Of a stretch of DNA of 15,127 bases, positions 1 to 9,509 are shown in pieces (within the stretch, counting starts at the first letter, position 1; every line of letters begins with the position of its first letter). The translations under genes and the position numbers were made by a program. A model generated the notes under the pieces. It was not told the origin of the DNA and searched no databases. It worked only from the letters and a program-made list of their open reading frames with translations. Source of the DNA: Oligoflexia bacterium (GTDB lineage Bacteria > Myxococcota_A > UBA796 > UBA2385); the NCBI GenBank assembly GCA_013152105.1, contig JAADHA010000466.1, forward strand, positions 7,636 to 22,762, written 5' to 3'.

Positions 1-2
1 CC

Positions 3-920
3 ATCGTGGAAGGCGAAGAAGGCGCGCGACTGGGGGCCGGGGTGGCCATCGGTGATCTTGATGGCGACGGGTCGATCGACATCGGGATCGGCAGCACCCG
101 GATCTCCCAGCCTTCCACGCCAGGAGAGATCGCGATCTACGACGGAACTATCTCCGGTCAGATCGATGACCGGTCCGCGACGACGACCTACACCGGCCCC
201 CAAGGCCGCGACGCGGTCGGCTACCTGTTCGCCGATGCTGGAGATACCAATGGCGACGGGATCACCGACTTCACCGCGGGAGCCTTCGGCTACGGGGACG
301 AGGATGGGGGCGCGGCATTCGTGGTGTACGGACCGCGCGCGGGCGCCGTCTCTCTGGCGGACGCCGACGTGGTCGTCACCGGCGATGGCGCAGGAGGGCT
401 GGGATTTGGCCTCGCGGCCCTGGGCGATGTCGACGGCGACGGCCTGGCGGATGTGGGTCTCGGCGCTTACGAATACGGAGGTGCCGGGGACTGGACCGGT
501 CGCGCCTACGTGCTGCCCGGTGGCAGGACGGGGTCCCTGCAGGCCGATGATCTCGACGTACAGGCCAGCGGCGAGAACCAGTTCGACATGTTCGGGTCGG
601 CGCTCGCGGGAGGGGACGTGGATGGAGATGGTCAGGACGATCTCCTCGTGTCGGCCCCTGCAAACCCGAACTTCTCCTACGCTCCCGGCCAAGTCTATGT
701 CTTCCTCGGACCCCTCTCGGGGCCCCTGGACGCCGCCGCGGATGCGCACTGGGTGATTCAGGGCGAGGGCTCCGGGCAAGGCTTTGGCAAGGGCCTGAGC
801 GTGGCGGATCTCGATGGAGACGGGCAGCAGGAGTTGATCGTCGGTGCGCCGGACAGCCCGGATGGGGGGCTGGGGAGCGGCAAGACCTACCTGCTCTCGA
901 CCTTGTTGCTCGAGCCTTAG
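3..920 (+). CDS. FG-GAP (integrin-like) repeat protein, 5' partial
   Basis: The reading frame is open to the left window edge, so the N-terminus is missing; the GTG at position 6 is probably internal. The protein shows five copies of the calcium-binding loop of FG-GAP repeats: DLDGDGSID (near 54), DTNGDGITD (near 243), DVDGDGLAD (near 427), DVDGDGQDD (near 613) and DLDGDGQQE (near 808). Each is followed by a hydrophobic strand and a GA or SA plus FVVYGP/YVFLGP-type strand. Such repeats form the blades of a beta-propeller; the family is known from secreted or surface proteins of myxobacteria and relatives, where ligands are mostly unknown. It ends with TAG at 918. An extracellular or outer-surface location is inferred from the family, since the signal peptide lies outside the window. 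No enzymatic motif is visible. The next gene follows after 167 bases and is unrelated. Confidence 0.85.
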   Translation: MVEGEEGARLGAGVAIGDLDGDGSIDIGIGSTRISQPSTPGEIAIYDGTISGQIDDRSATTTYTGPQGRDAVGYLFADAGDTNGDGITDFTAGAFGYGDEDGGAAFVVYGPRAGAVSLADADVVVTGDGAGGLGFGLAALGDVDGDGLADVGLGAYEYGGAGDWTGRAYVLPGGRTGSLQADDLDVQASGENQFDMFGSALAGGDVDGDGQDDLLVSAPANPNFSYAPGQVYVFLGPLSGPLDAAADAHWVIQGEGSGQGFGKGLSVADLDGDGQQELIVGAPDSPDGGLGSGKTYLLSTLLLEP

Positions 921-1087
921 GCGGTCGCTGCGCGCCCGCAGTGCACAGGCCGCAAGACCTGCTTATGTTCGTGGGGACCTTCTGGGCGCGCACCAGGTGC
1001 ACTTGCTGCCGTGGCGCGGGGCTCGGAGATCTGCTGTGGGCCACACACCGTCTGGCTCACTCCTCCCCTCCCAATCTGGAGCCCCGC

Positions 1088-2065
1088 ATGAACGCACCGC
1101 TTCGCGTCGCTGTCACTGGTGCCGCCGGCAATATCGGCTACGCCCTACTCTTTCGGATCGCCTCGGGCGACTGCTTTGGCAAGGACCAGCCGATCATCCT
1201 CCAACTCCTGGAGATCACCCCGGCGATGAAGGCGCTCGAGGGTGTCGTGATGGAGCTGTCCGATGCGGCTTTTCCGCTGCTGCACGGCATCGAGACCAGT
1301 GATGACCCGAACGCAGCCTTCGACGGCGTGAACCAGGCTTTCCTGGTGGGCAGTCGGCCCCGGGGCGCGGGGATGCTGCGCAGCGACCTGGTCAAGGTCA
1401 ACGGTCCCATCTTCGTGGGCCAGGGCAAGGCGATCAACGCCAAGGCGGCGGACGATGTCCGCGTGGTCGTGGTGGGCAATCCCTGCAACACCAACGCCCT
1501 CATCGCGATGAACAACGCGCCGGACGTGCCCCGCGAGCAGTTCAGCGCGATGACTCGCCTCGACGAGAACCGTGCCAAGAGCCAACTCGCTGCTCGGGCG
1601 GGCGTGACCGCTGGAGAGATCACCAATATGGGAATCTGGGGCAACCACGGTCCGACCATGTTCCCGGACTTTGGACACGCGCGTATCGGCGGGGCTCCGG
1701 TGACCGACCAGATCGACAGCGAGTGGCTGCACGGCGACTTCATCAAGACCGTGGCCACCCGAGGTGGCGCGATCATCCGGGCTCGTGGCGCCAGCAGTGC
1801 GGCCAGCGCGGCGGCCGCGGCCATCAACCACATGACGACCTGGCGGCAGGGCACGCAGCCTGGTGACTGGACCAGCATGTCGGTGGTGTCCAAGGGCGAG
1901 TACGGCGTGCCCCAGGGGCTCATCTTCTCCTTCCCCGTCACGACCGCGGGTGGCGACTGGCAGATCGTCCAGGGGCTGGAGCTCGATGACTTCGCGCGGG
2001 CCCGGGTCGAAGCCAACTTTGTGGAGCTGGCAGAAGAGCGCTCTGCGGTGGCCGACCTGCTCTGA
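1088..2065 (+). CDS. mdh: Malate dehydrogenase (NAD-dependent)
   Basis: The 325-residue product should interconvert malate and oxaloacetate with NAD in the TCA cycle, in the cytoplasm. It closely resembles the Thermus/actinobacterial/cytosolic MDH subgroup rather than the LDH-like one. The N-terminal Rossmann motif is TGAAGNIGYALLFRIASG. The substrate loop VGSRPRGAGMLRSDL carries the expected arginines. VVGNPCNTNAL follows, then TRLDENRA with the catalytic aspartate and WGNHGPTMFPD with the catalytic histidine. ARGASSAASAA and the SKGEYGVPQGL segment are also typical. Length matches the family (about 325-330). The ATG at 1088 is preferred because CTGGAG ends 7 bases upstream and the protein begins like its relatives (MNAPLRVAVTGAAG); the frame is open further upstream but that part has no family resemblance. 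A GC-rich hairpin follows the stop. It appears monocistronic. Confidence 0.96.
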   Translation: MNAPLRVAVTGAAGNIGYALLFRIASGDCFGKDQPIILQLLEITPAMKALEGVVMELSDAAFPLLHGIETSDDPNAAFDGVNQAFLVGSRPRGAGMLRSDLVKVNGPIFVGQGKAINAKAADDVRVVVVGNPCNTNALIAMNNAPDVPREQFSAMTRLDENRAKSQLAARAGVTAGEITNMGIWGNHGPTMFPDFGHARIGGAPVTDQIDSEWLHGDFIKTVATRGGAIIRARGASSAASAAAAAINHMTTWRQGTQPGDWTSMSVVSKGEYGVPQGLIFSFPVTTAGGDWQIVQGLELDDFARARVEANFVELAEERSAVADLL

Positions 2066-2084
2066 GTTGGCGCTGCCGCGATCT

Positions 2085-2114
2085 CGGTAGCGGGACATTC
2101 TTGCCCCGCTACCG
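2085..2114 (+). terminator. Hairpin after mdh, possible terminator
   Basis: A perfect 10-bp inverted repeat, CGGTAGCGGG (2085-2094) and CCCGCTACCG (2105-2114), encloses a 10-base loop. It starts 20 bases after the mdh stop codon. No T-run follows, so it is not a textbook intrinsic terminator; it may protect the mRNA 3' end or work together with Rho. Confidence 0.5.
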
Positions 2115-2201
2115 GGTGCTGTGGTCGGCTGGCGCCGGGATCTGGCTGTCCCGCGGTCAGGGCGAGGTGCGCGAAGCGGTCGGGTCATCGCCACTATTGG
2201 C

Positions 2202-2230
2202 TTGCCGCGTGGGCCTCTTTGCGGCATGAT
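2202..2230 (+). promoter_or_regulatory. Candidate sigma70-type promoter for the vWA lipoprotein
   Basis: TTGCCG (2202-2207) and CATGAT (2225-2230) are separated by exactly 17 bases and each matches the sigma70 consensus at 4 of 6 positions. The -10 ends 43 bases before the ATG at 2274. In a high-GC genome such matches are weak evidence; only the spacing and position support it. Confidence 0.25.
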
Positions 2231-2273
2231 TCTTGCTCTACCTTCGTTCCCATCCCTGCCCCGAGGCATCTCC

Positions 2274-3845
2274 ATGTCCCGTCTCAGCTTGCGCCACCTC
2301 GCCCTGGTGGCCCTGCCGCTGCTCACAGTCGCCTGTAGTGAGCAAGGCTTCGTGGCCACCGATCCCAAGAACTCCGGGGCCCTGCCGGCCATCCTGGTGA
2401 CGCCGGGACAGCTCGACTTCGGGACGGTGGGGCAGTCGGACGATGCGGTGGTCCAGACCTTTACCATCGAGAGCGTCGGGGACGCGGACCTGACGGTCTC
2501 GGGCATCGAATTGCTGGGCGATTCGCTCAGCTTCACGATCCTGACCGATGAGACTGGTGTCGTGCTGCCACCAGGGACCAGCCAGGACATCGACGTCTCT
2601 TTCGTGCCAGCCGGCGCCTACGACCAGGCCGCGCAGGCCCTGGTCAACAGCGATGACGCCCTCAATCCCCAGGCTCTGGTCGAACTCCTGGGGGCCGGAG
2701 CGGTGCCCGAGTTGTCAATCGAGCCGGATCCGATCAGCTTTGGCACCGGCTTTGTCGGCTGTCTATCTGAGACGGATGTCTACCTGTCGAACGTCGTGGC
2801 CGACACGCTGGTGATCGACTCGATCGGCTACGACGGCGACGAATATGGGGTCTTCACCGAGACCTCGTCGCCCTCCTTGCCGCTCTCCCTGGAACCTGGC
2901 GAGTCTGGACAGGTCTTGCTGTCCTTCCTGCCCCAGGATGCCGTGAACTACAGCGGCGTGCTGGTGGTCCACAGCAACGACCCGACCGAGGAACGCCAGG
3001 CCGACATCCAGGGCCTCGGTGAAACCGGAGGAGACTTCACGGATAGCTGGGAACTCCCGTCGGACCCCTCCTCGGACATCATGTTCCTGGTGGACCAGAG
3101 CTGCTCCATGGATGACAACCAGTCGCTGCTGGCGACCAATTTCTCGACCTTTATCACCTCTTTGAGCACCTACACCTCGGACTGGCACATCACGGTCGTC
3201 AACGACGACGATGGCTGCAACAACAGCGGTGTTCTCACCCCGTTCTCCAGTGGCTATGAGAGCACCTTCAGCTCGGCGGTTCGCAGCGGCGGCTTCCTGT
3301 ACACCGAAGCCCTGCTGACAATCGCGGCCAAGGCCGTTGACCAGACCGATAGCGGCGAGTGCAACACCGGCTTCATGCGCGACGATGCCATGCTCCACAT
3401 CATCATGGTCAGCGACGAACCGGAACAATCCTGGGATAGCTGGTCGACCTATGTCGACCGGATCATCGCCAAGAAGGGCTCCGCGGCCAACGTGCGTATG
3501 TCGGCGATTGCCGGCCCCGAGACCGGTGGCGGAAGCTGTGCCGAGCCAGGGACGGGATACCTCGAAGCGGTAGAAGCGACGGGCGGGGTCTACCTGAACA
3601 TTTGCAGCGACTGGGCCAGCTCCAGCAACCTGGCCGATCTGGCCGAGGCCAGTGTCTTCCAGGACACCTACGAGCTGTCGCGCACCCCCTACGTGGACAC
3701 CGTCTCGGTCGAGGTGAACAGCAGCTACCGCACGACCGGATGGAGCTACGACACGACGCAGAACGCCGTGGTCTTCACGAAGATGATCCCGACCGAAGGC
3801 GACACGGTCGACATCCACTACTCGGGCAACGCGACCTGTGACTGA
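2274..3845 (+). CDS. Lipoprotein with two ASPM/HYDIN-like (choice-of-anchor D) repeats and a vWA domain
   Basis: A 523-residue protein. The N-terminus has positive charges and a hydrophobic stretch ending LLTVAC, giving a probable lipid-modified Cys21; threonine at the -3 position is less usual. Residues about 38-140 and 145-250 are two Ig-like repeats of the ASPM/SPD-2/HYDIN or choice-of-anchor D type, with LDFGTV and ISFGTG strands, LPPGTSQDIDVSF and LEPGESGQVLLSF turns, and a HSNDP motif. Residues about 268-450 form a vWA domain whose metal site is DQSCS (D274, S276, S278), with D381 in MVSDE as a likely third ligand. The last 70 residues look like another beta domain. Several cysteines suit an exported, disulfide-bonded protein. 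ATG 2274 is chosen because it begins the signal peptide and GAGG lies 7 bases upstream; the frame is open from 2121. The specific partner is unknown; adhesion or metal-dependent protein binding at the envelope is inferred. Confidence 0.85.
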   Translation: MSRLSLRHLALVALPLLTVACSEQGFVATDPKNSGALPAILVTPGQLDFGTVGQSDDAVVQTFTIESVGDADLTVSGIELLGDSLSFTILTDETGVVLPPGTSQDIDVSFVPAGAYDQAAQALVNSDDALNPQALVELLGAGAVPELSIEPDPISFGTGFVGCLSETDVYLSNVVADTLVIDSIGYDGDEYGVFTETSSPSLPLSLEPGESGQVLLSFLPQDAVNYSGVLVVHSNDPTEERQADIQGLGETGGDFTDSWELPSDPSSDIMFLVDQSCSMDDNQSLLATNFSTFITSLSTYTSDWHITVVNDDDGCNNSGVLTPFSSGYESTFSSAVRSGGFLYTEALLTIAAKAVDQTDSGECNTGFMRDDAMLHIIMVSDEPEQSWDSWSTYVDRIIAKKGSAANVRMSAIAGPETGGGSCAEPGTGYLEAVEATGGVYLNICSDWASSSNLADLAEASVFQDTYELSRTPYVDTVSVEVNSSYRTTGWSYDTTQNAVVFTKMIPTEGDTVDIHYSGNATCD

Positions 3846-4099
3846 GTCGGGCTGACGGTCTTCCAAGCCCGTCAAGAATGCCGTCACCCGCGCCGTGTTC
3901 GTTGATGACGATGTGTTCGGCCGGGGGGCGCTCACTTTATGTGCCGGACTGACAACGTAGTAATCGGCCGGCATTTAGTGATTTGGCAACGGTCAATTTC
4001 GGGCCGAAATCGGTACAGTCTGGCCCCGGCGACCTCCCGAAGGGTCGATCGAGCATCCGAACGCGGGCGGTCCTCGTGCCTGTGCATTCCGATCAAGCC
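3846..4099. other. Gene-poor spacer between the vWA lipoprotein and the hepT/mntA remnant
   Basis: No convincing gene is visible on either strand. The left part has a weak inverted repeat, TGACGG (3853-3858) and CCGTCA (3881-3886), just after the lipoprotein stop, which might act as a terminator but has no T-run. The stretch around 3930-4010 is less GC-rich than the neighbours and contains the palindrome at 3996-4010. The composition change fits imported or decaying DNA, as inferred for the remnant that follows. Confidence 0.5.
3996..4010. repeat. 15-bp perfect palindrome
   Basis: ATTTCGG, a central G, then CCGAAAT: 7-bp arms with a one-base centre. It lies about 90 bases before the mntA-like remnant. 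The tight spacing suits a dimeric DNA-binding protein site better than an RNA hairpin. It could be a leftover operator of the decayed module, but no regulator is present to support that. Confidence 0.4.
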
Positions 4100-4140
4100 A
4101 TGCCGTACAAGCCACCATCGCGGGATCAGATACTTCGAGA
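4100..4140 (+). pseudogene. Possible N-terminal remnant of an MntA-like nucleotidyltransferase antitoxin
   Basis: From the ATG at 4100 the frame reads MPYKPPSRDQILRDL, which resembles the first residues of small MNT-family nucleotidyltransferases (a PSRDxIL helix before the fold). The GSx(n)DxD catalytic region expected next is absent; after about 15 residues the similarity stops. Its position directly before a hepT-like fragment is the normal gene order of mntA-hepT modules, which is the main support. On sequence alone this short match would not be convincing. Confidence 0.35.
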
Positions 4141-4152
4141 CCTTGGCACGAC

Positions 4153-4254
4153 GTGCCGCCTAGGACCTGGCGGTTTCGCGTGCAGGACGTCCTCGATGCG
4201 ATCGCGCAGATCGACGACTACACAGCCGGAATGGACACCAGGCTCGGCTCATAG
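4153..4254 (+). pseudogene. Truncated hepT-like (DUF86, HEPN domain) toxin fragment
   Basis: From a GTG at 4153 the frame reads PPRTWRFRVQDVLDAIAQI followed by DDYTAGMD. This matches the typical N-terminus of DUF86/HepT proteins (PPR-W-R-R-x-DIL-AI-I-YTAGM). The fragment then changes to TRLGS and stops at 4252, about 33 codons against a usual length near 110-120. The RX4-6H RNase motif of the family lies in the missing C-terminal part, so the fragment cannot be an active toxin. It overlaps the 3' end of gpmI on the opposite strand: the gpmI stop codon (4218-4220) falls in the codons for DDYTAG. The simplest inference is that an inserted mntA-hepT cassette was deleted down to a stub joined to gpmI. 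Confidence 0.65.
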
Positions 4255-5834
4255 GCCGCGGGTACCGGAACCTCGCACAGGTCGAGGATCGTGGCCCCGA
4301 TGCTGGCCAGACCGCCCAGGGTTTCGCCGGGTGACGTGGCCTTGAGCCGCCAGGTGTCGCTGAAGTCGGCCATCACGACCGGGACCGGGTTGAGAGAGTG
4401 GCTGGTCGACGGCAAACGGGCACCGTCTGGACCCGCCAGGTAGCCGTGATGGTCCTTGGTGGGGCGGAACATCTCGTCCGCGTTGCCGTGGTCCGCTGTG
4501 ACCAACAGCACCCCGCCCGCGTCTTGTACGGCCAGCGCCAGGCGGCCGACGCAGTGGTCGACGACCTCCATGGCGCGGATGGTCGGGGCGAGCCGTCCGG
4601 TGTGGCCGACCATGTCCCCGTTCGCCAGGTTGATGCGAACGTGGTCGTAGCGACCCGAGCGGATTGCCTGGGCGGCGACGGTGGTCACCTGTTCGGCTGA
4701 CATGGCGGGAGCCTGATCGAAGGGCACCTTGAGCGAGGGCTCTTCGAAGCGATCTTCGCCAGGAGGTGGCGCGCTGTTGTTGCCGTTGAAGAAGTAGGTG
4801 ACGTGGCCGAATTTCTGGGTCTCGCTGATGGCAAAGCTGTGCTTTCCGGCAGCAGCGAGCTGGTCGGACACGGTGTCGCTGATCGCGGGAGGGCGGACCA
4901 GGTAGGCCGGCGGAATGTGCAGATCGCCGTCGTACTCCATCATGCCGACGTAGGTCAGGGCGGGAGCTGCCCGTCCATCTGGACCAGTCCGGTCGATGTC
5001 AGTCAGGCCTGGATCGGTGAAGGCCCGGCTGATCTCGATGGCTCGGTCTCCGCGGAAGTTGAAGAAGACAACGGCGTCGCCGTCTTGCATCCCGTCGTAG
5101 TCGCCGACCACGAAGGGCGGAAGGTACTGGTCGTTGACGCTTGGGTCCTCGGCATAGAGGGTCTGAATGGCGAGCGTGGCGCTGTCGAAGCGGCGTCCCT
5201 GGCCGTGTACATGGCAGTCCCAGCCGCGCTTGACCATGGCCCAGTCCGCTTCGTAGCGATCCATGGTGATGCACATTCGTCCCCCGCCGGTGGCGATGGC
5301 GTAGTCGCCGGGGAGGGCCGCCAACTCGCGCTGAATTGGTGCAAACCAGGTCAAGGCGCTGCGCTGGGCCACATCTCGGCCATCGGTCAGGCCGTGGACC
5401 CGCAGGCGCGCCACGCCGGCCCGCGCTGCTTCTGCGATCAGCGCGCGCAGGTGATCGACATGGCTGTGTACATTGCCGTCGGACAGCAGACCCAGCAGGT
5501 GGAGAGTGCCGCCATCGCGAGTCCGCTCCATCACCGCTCTCCACGCGTCGCTCTGCCAGATCTGGCCGCTGCTGATCGCCTGTCCAACCAGCTTGGCTCC
5601 TTGGTCGAAGACCCGTCCCGCGCCCATGGCATTGTGCCCGACCTCGCTGTTGCCCATGTCCGCGTTGCTGGGCATACCCACTGCCTTTCCGTGTGCCTGG
5701 AGCAGTCCCCAGGGCCGGGTCGCCAACAGCCCGTCAAGGACCGGTGTGTCGGCCAGGTAGACGGCGTCACCGTCATCGCGCCGGCCCCAGCCGACACCGT
5801 CGAGAATTAGCAGGACAACGGGACGAGGGGGCAT
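4218..5834 (-). CDS. gpmI: 2,3-bisphosphoglycerate-independent phosphoglycerate mutase
   Basis: The product of 538 residues interconverts 3- and 2-phosphoglycerate in glycolysis and gluconeogenesis, using two metal ions (Mn in most relatives) and a phosphoserine. Visible motifs are VVLLILDGVGWG (metal Asp12), MGNSEVGHNAMGAGR with the catalytic Ser63, the SETQKFGHVTYFFNG segment, NGDMVGHTGRL and TADHGNADEMF with metal ligands. The family usually has about 510 residues. ATG 5834 is preferred because it puts the LILDG strand right at the N-terminus as in relatives; an in-frame ATG at 5861 would add nine residues. Neither has a clear Shine-Dalgarno. The C-terminal end after LDLCEVPVP is not family-like, and the stop lies within a hepT-like remnant, so the last residues may be newly acquired. 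The gene diverges from the oxidoreductase gene across 130 bases. Confidence 0.96.
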   Translation of the reverse strand: MPPRPVVLLILDGVGWGRRDDGDAVYLADTPVLDGLLATRPWGLLQAHGKAVGMPSNADMGNSEVGHNAMGAGRVFDQGAKLVGQAISSGQIWQSDAWRAVMERTRDGGTLHLLGLLSDGNVHSHVDHLRALIAEAARAGVARLRVHGLTDGRDVAQRSALTWFAPIQRELAALPGDYAIATGGGRMCITMDRYEADWAMVKRGWDCHVHGQGRRFDSATLAIQTLYAEDPSVNDQYLPPFVVGDYDGMQDGDAVVFFNFRGDRAIEISRAFTDPGLTDIDRTGPDGRAAPALTYVGMMEYDGDLHIPPAYLVRPPAISDTVSDQLAAAGKHSFAISETQKFGHVTYFFNGNNSAPPPGEDRFEEPSLKVPFDQAPAMSAEQVTTVAAQAIRSGRYDHVRINLANGDMVGHTGRLAPTIRAMEVVDHCVGRLALAVQDAGGVLLVTADHGNADEMFRPTKDHHGYLAGPDGARLPSTSHSLNPVPVVMADFSDTWRLKATSPGETLGGLASIGATILDLCEVPVPAAYEPSLVSIPAV

Positions 5835-5964
5835 CGTGGCGCCGGGGCTTGAGGATGGCATCGGTCAGCTTGGGGGCTATCCCGCGCATCGCGCACCCTC
5901 AGAGATATGCTGCGGGCCTGACGCCTGGGCCCGGTTCCCTGGCACTCTGGCTGGAGGACGAGGA

Positions 5965-7185
5965 ATGGCCGCTCGGATTGTCGTCATCGGTGGGGGGGCC
6001 ACGGGTTCCCTGGTGGCCTTGGAGCTGCAGCGAGCCGGATCACAGGTGGTGCTGGTCGAGGCGCGCCACATTGGTGCCGGTTCCTCGTCGCGGACCGCGG
6101 CCGGGATCCGCCAGCAGTTCTCGACCCCCGAGACCGTGCTGGGGATGCGCTACGCGGTGGACTACTACAAGCACTTCGCGGACCGGGTCGGGGGTGACCG
6201 CTGTCCCATCGTGCAGAACGGCTACCTCTTTCTTCAAGAGGGCGAGACCCAGCGAGTGCTGGCGGCCGAGCGGGTTGCCATGCAGCGCGACACGGGCCTG
6301 GATGACGTGGTTCAGTTGACTCCCTCGCAGACCGCGCGACGCTTTTCCTGGGTCGACCCAGACCGCATCAGCAGCGCGACCTATTGCCCCAGCGATGGCT
6401 TCCTGCACCCCGATGTCATCTACAACGACGCGGTCAACGCGGTCCGCGCGCGGGGTGGGGCCGTCCTGCAAGGGCGACCGATCACGGCGGGCCGTACACA
6501 GGGTGGCTCGCTGGATGCCGTCCGGGTCGGCTCAGACTGGATCGAGGGCGATGTCTTCGTGGACTGCACCAACGCCTGGTCCCCGCGGCTGGCGCGGGCC
6601 CTGGATGCCTTCCCTTTGCCGGTGGCGCCCACCAAGCGCTACTTGTGGTTTATCGAGCAAGGCGGATCCCTGGACCGCGATGCCCTGGCCGCGATGCCCT
6701 TGGTCGTCACGCCCCAGGGGACCTACTGTCGGCCCGATGGTCGCAGCTCCTTGATGGTCGGCTTTGCGCACGCAGCACCCGCCGAACCAGACTTCAGCTA
6801 TGACGACCAGGACCGGATCGAGCCAGCCTTCTACCACCGCGCTGGCGGTACCGCGCAGGCCGTCGCATCCTGGCTTGCCCTGGCGGACTACCTGCCGCCA
6901 ATTGGCGAGTTTGCGGGTCTGACCGCGACGACGGCCGGCTACTACGGCGTGACCCCGGACAGCAATCCTTTCCTGGGCTTCGATCCGGTCCTGCACAACC
7001 TGGTGCGCGCGGTCGGCTTCTCGGGCCACGGCCTCATGTTTGGTCCCTTCACCGCCGCGGTCGTGTGCGCTCTGGTGGACGCGGGGCACGACCTGGACTC
7101 GGTGGAGATCCTGGGACGGTCGGCTTCGCTGGCCCCATTTTCACTCGGCCGTCCGCTGTCCAGCGGTGAGCATATGGTGATCTGA
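5965..7185 (+). CDS. FAD-dependent oxidoreductase of the DAO (D-amino acid/sarcosine oxidase) family
   Basis: A 406-residue flavoprotein. The FAD-binding Rossmann motif VVIGGGATGSLVALELQRAG occupies residues 6-25 and the ribose-binding acid is E32 in VVLVEARH. GIRQQFSTPE follows, as in the sarcosine oxidase beta/FOXRED1-like branch of the family. The C-terminal FAD segment is GFSGHGLMFGP around H355. Relatives oxidise amine or amino-acid substrates (glycine, sarcosine, dimethylglycine, proline-like compounds) or act as assembly factors; the substrate cannot be told from this sequence. There is no signal peptide, so it is probably cytoplasmic. ATG 5965 is chosen because GGAGG sits 7 bases upstream and the Rossmann motif follows at once. 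It lies 114 bases before the E1 gene on the same strand, so co-transcription is possible but not shown. Confidence 0.88.
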   Translation: MAARIVVIGGGATGSLVALELQRAGSQVVLVEARHIGAGSSSRTAAGIRQQFSTPETVLGMRYAVDYYKHFADRVGGDRCPIVQNGYLFLQEGETQRVLAAERVAMQRDTGLDDVVQLTPSQTARRFSWVDPDRISSATYCPSDGFLHPDVIYNDAVNAVRARGGAVLQGRPITAGRTQGGSLDAVRVGSDWIEGDVFVDCTNAWSPRLARALDAFPLPVAPTKRYLWFIEQGGSLDRDALAAMPLVVTPQGTYCRPDGRSSLMVGFAHAAPAEPDFSYDDQDRIEPAFYHRAGGTAQAVASWLALADYLPPIGEFAGLTATTAGYYGVTPDSNPFLGFDPVLHNLVRAVGFSGHGLMFGPFTAAVVCALVDAGHDLDSVEILGRSASLAPFSLGRPLSSGEHMVI

Positions 7186-8303
7186 GGCAGCGCTGGAGGG
7201 GCTGATCCAGTGAACAGCAGGTGATGCCCAGACCGCCGCGCGGTGAGCGGTGGCCGCTGTGTTAGATGCGCACGCCTAGCCCTCGCCATGGAGTTGCGCA
7301 TGACCAGCGCCGAAGTCCTTCCGACTGGCACGACCGATCCCTCGCCAGTCTCCCCGCCCGTGCCTACGGCGGATGAACTCCGCCTGGCCTACCGGGTGGC
7401 TGCCCGGTCACGATGCACCGAAGAACACATCGTGCGCCTGGTCAGTCGGGGCGAGGTGAAGTTCGCGATCTGGGGTCCCGGCGAAGAGATCCACGGCACG
7501 GCCACGGCCTTGGCCCTCAGCCATCTCACGGACCCGTCTCGCTTCGGGATCGCGCCGCACTATCGCTCGGGCAGTCTCTGCTCGATGTGGTGCCAGCTCA
7601 ACAAGCGCAAGAACTTTACCCTGGATGTCTTGCGTCAGCAGTTCAGCAAGGACACGGACGAGATGAGCCGCGGTCGGCAGATGGTCTACCACCTCGACAT
7701 GCGCGATATGGGGATCCTGCCGGTTCAGAGCCCGGTGGGGATGCAGCTTGGCAAGGCCGCCGGCTACGCCAAGGGCTTTCTGGTCAAGGGGGTCAAGGAC
7801 GCGTTCACGATTGGCATTGTCGGGGATGGAACGACGGCCGAAGGGGACATGCACGACGCCATGAACGCCTTGTCGGTCTGGTCGCTGCCGACGATCGTGA
7901 TGGTGACCGACAACAACATCGCGATCAGCACCAGGCCCGAAGACGGGCGTGGGATCAAGGACTTCAAGTCCTACGCCGCGGGCTTCGGGGTCCGGCACTT
8001 TACCTGCGATGGCACCGACTTCTGGGACGTCTTCTCGGTGACCTATGCCTGTGCCCGGTACGTGCGCGACCACCAGGCTCCCGCCCTCCTCCACGTTCGC
8101 AATCTACCGCGCTTCAACGGCCACAGCTCGGCCGCGGATGTCACCTTTGACCTGAATCAACCAGACCCGCTGATCGCCTTCGGGCGCGCCCTGGTAGAGC
8201 GCGGCGTGTTGAAGGCCGACCAGGTCGTGGAGCGCGTCACAGGCGAGGGTCGGGACTTCTTCGTGCATCACCGCCTCGGCAGCATCATGGCCGAAGAGAA
8301 TGA

Positions 8304-9504
<1,201 letters not shown>

Positions 9505-9509
<5 letters not shown>

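Noticed and set aside
1145..2590. Long minus-strand open frames opposite mdh and the vWA lipoprotein
   Set aside because: They are antisense shadows produced by high GC at third codon positions; the translations have no domains.
3932..4087. 51-codon minus-strand frame in the gene-poor spacer
   Set aside because: Arg-rich composition, no Shine-Dalgarno and no recognisable family; such a length is expected by chance.
3939..4345. Open frames on the plus strand (3939-4163 and 3983-4345) that could be called as small genes
   Set aside because: The products have no coherent pattern, the longer one starts at a TTG without Shine-Dalgarno and its second half is antisense to gpmI. Only the short hepT- and mntA-like segments inside this stretch carry recognisable signal.
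4803..5810. 335-codon plus-strand frame opposite gpmI
   Set aside because: A mirror of the gpmI reading frame with no motifs; gpmI is supported by all its catalytic motifs.
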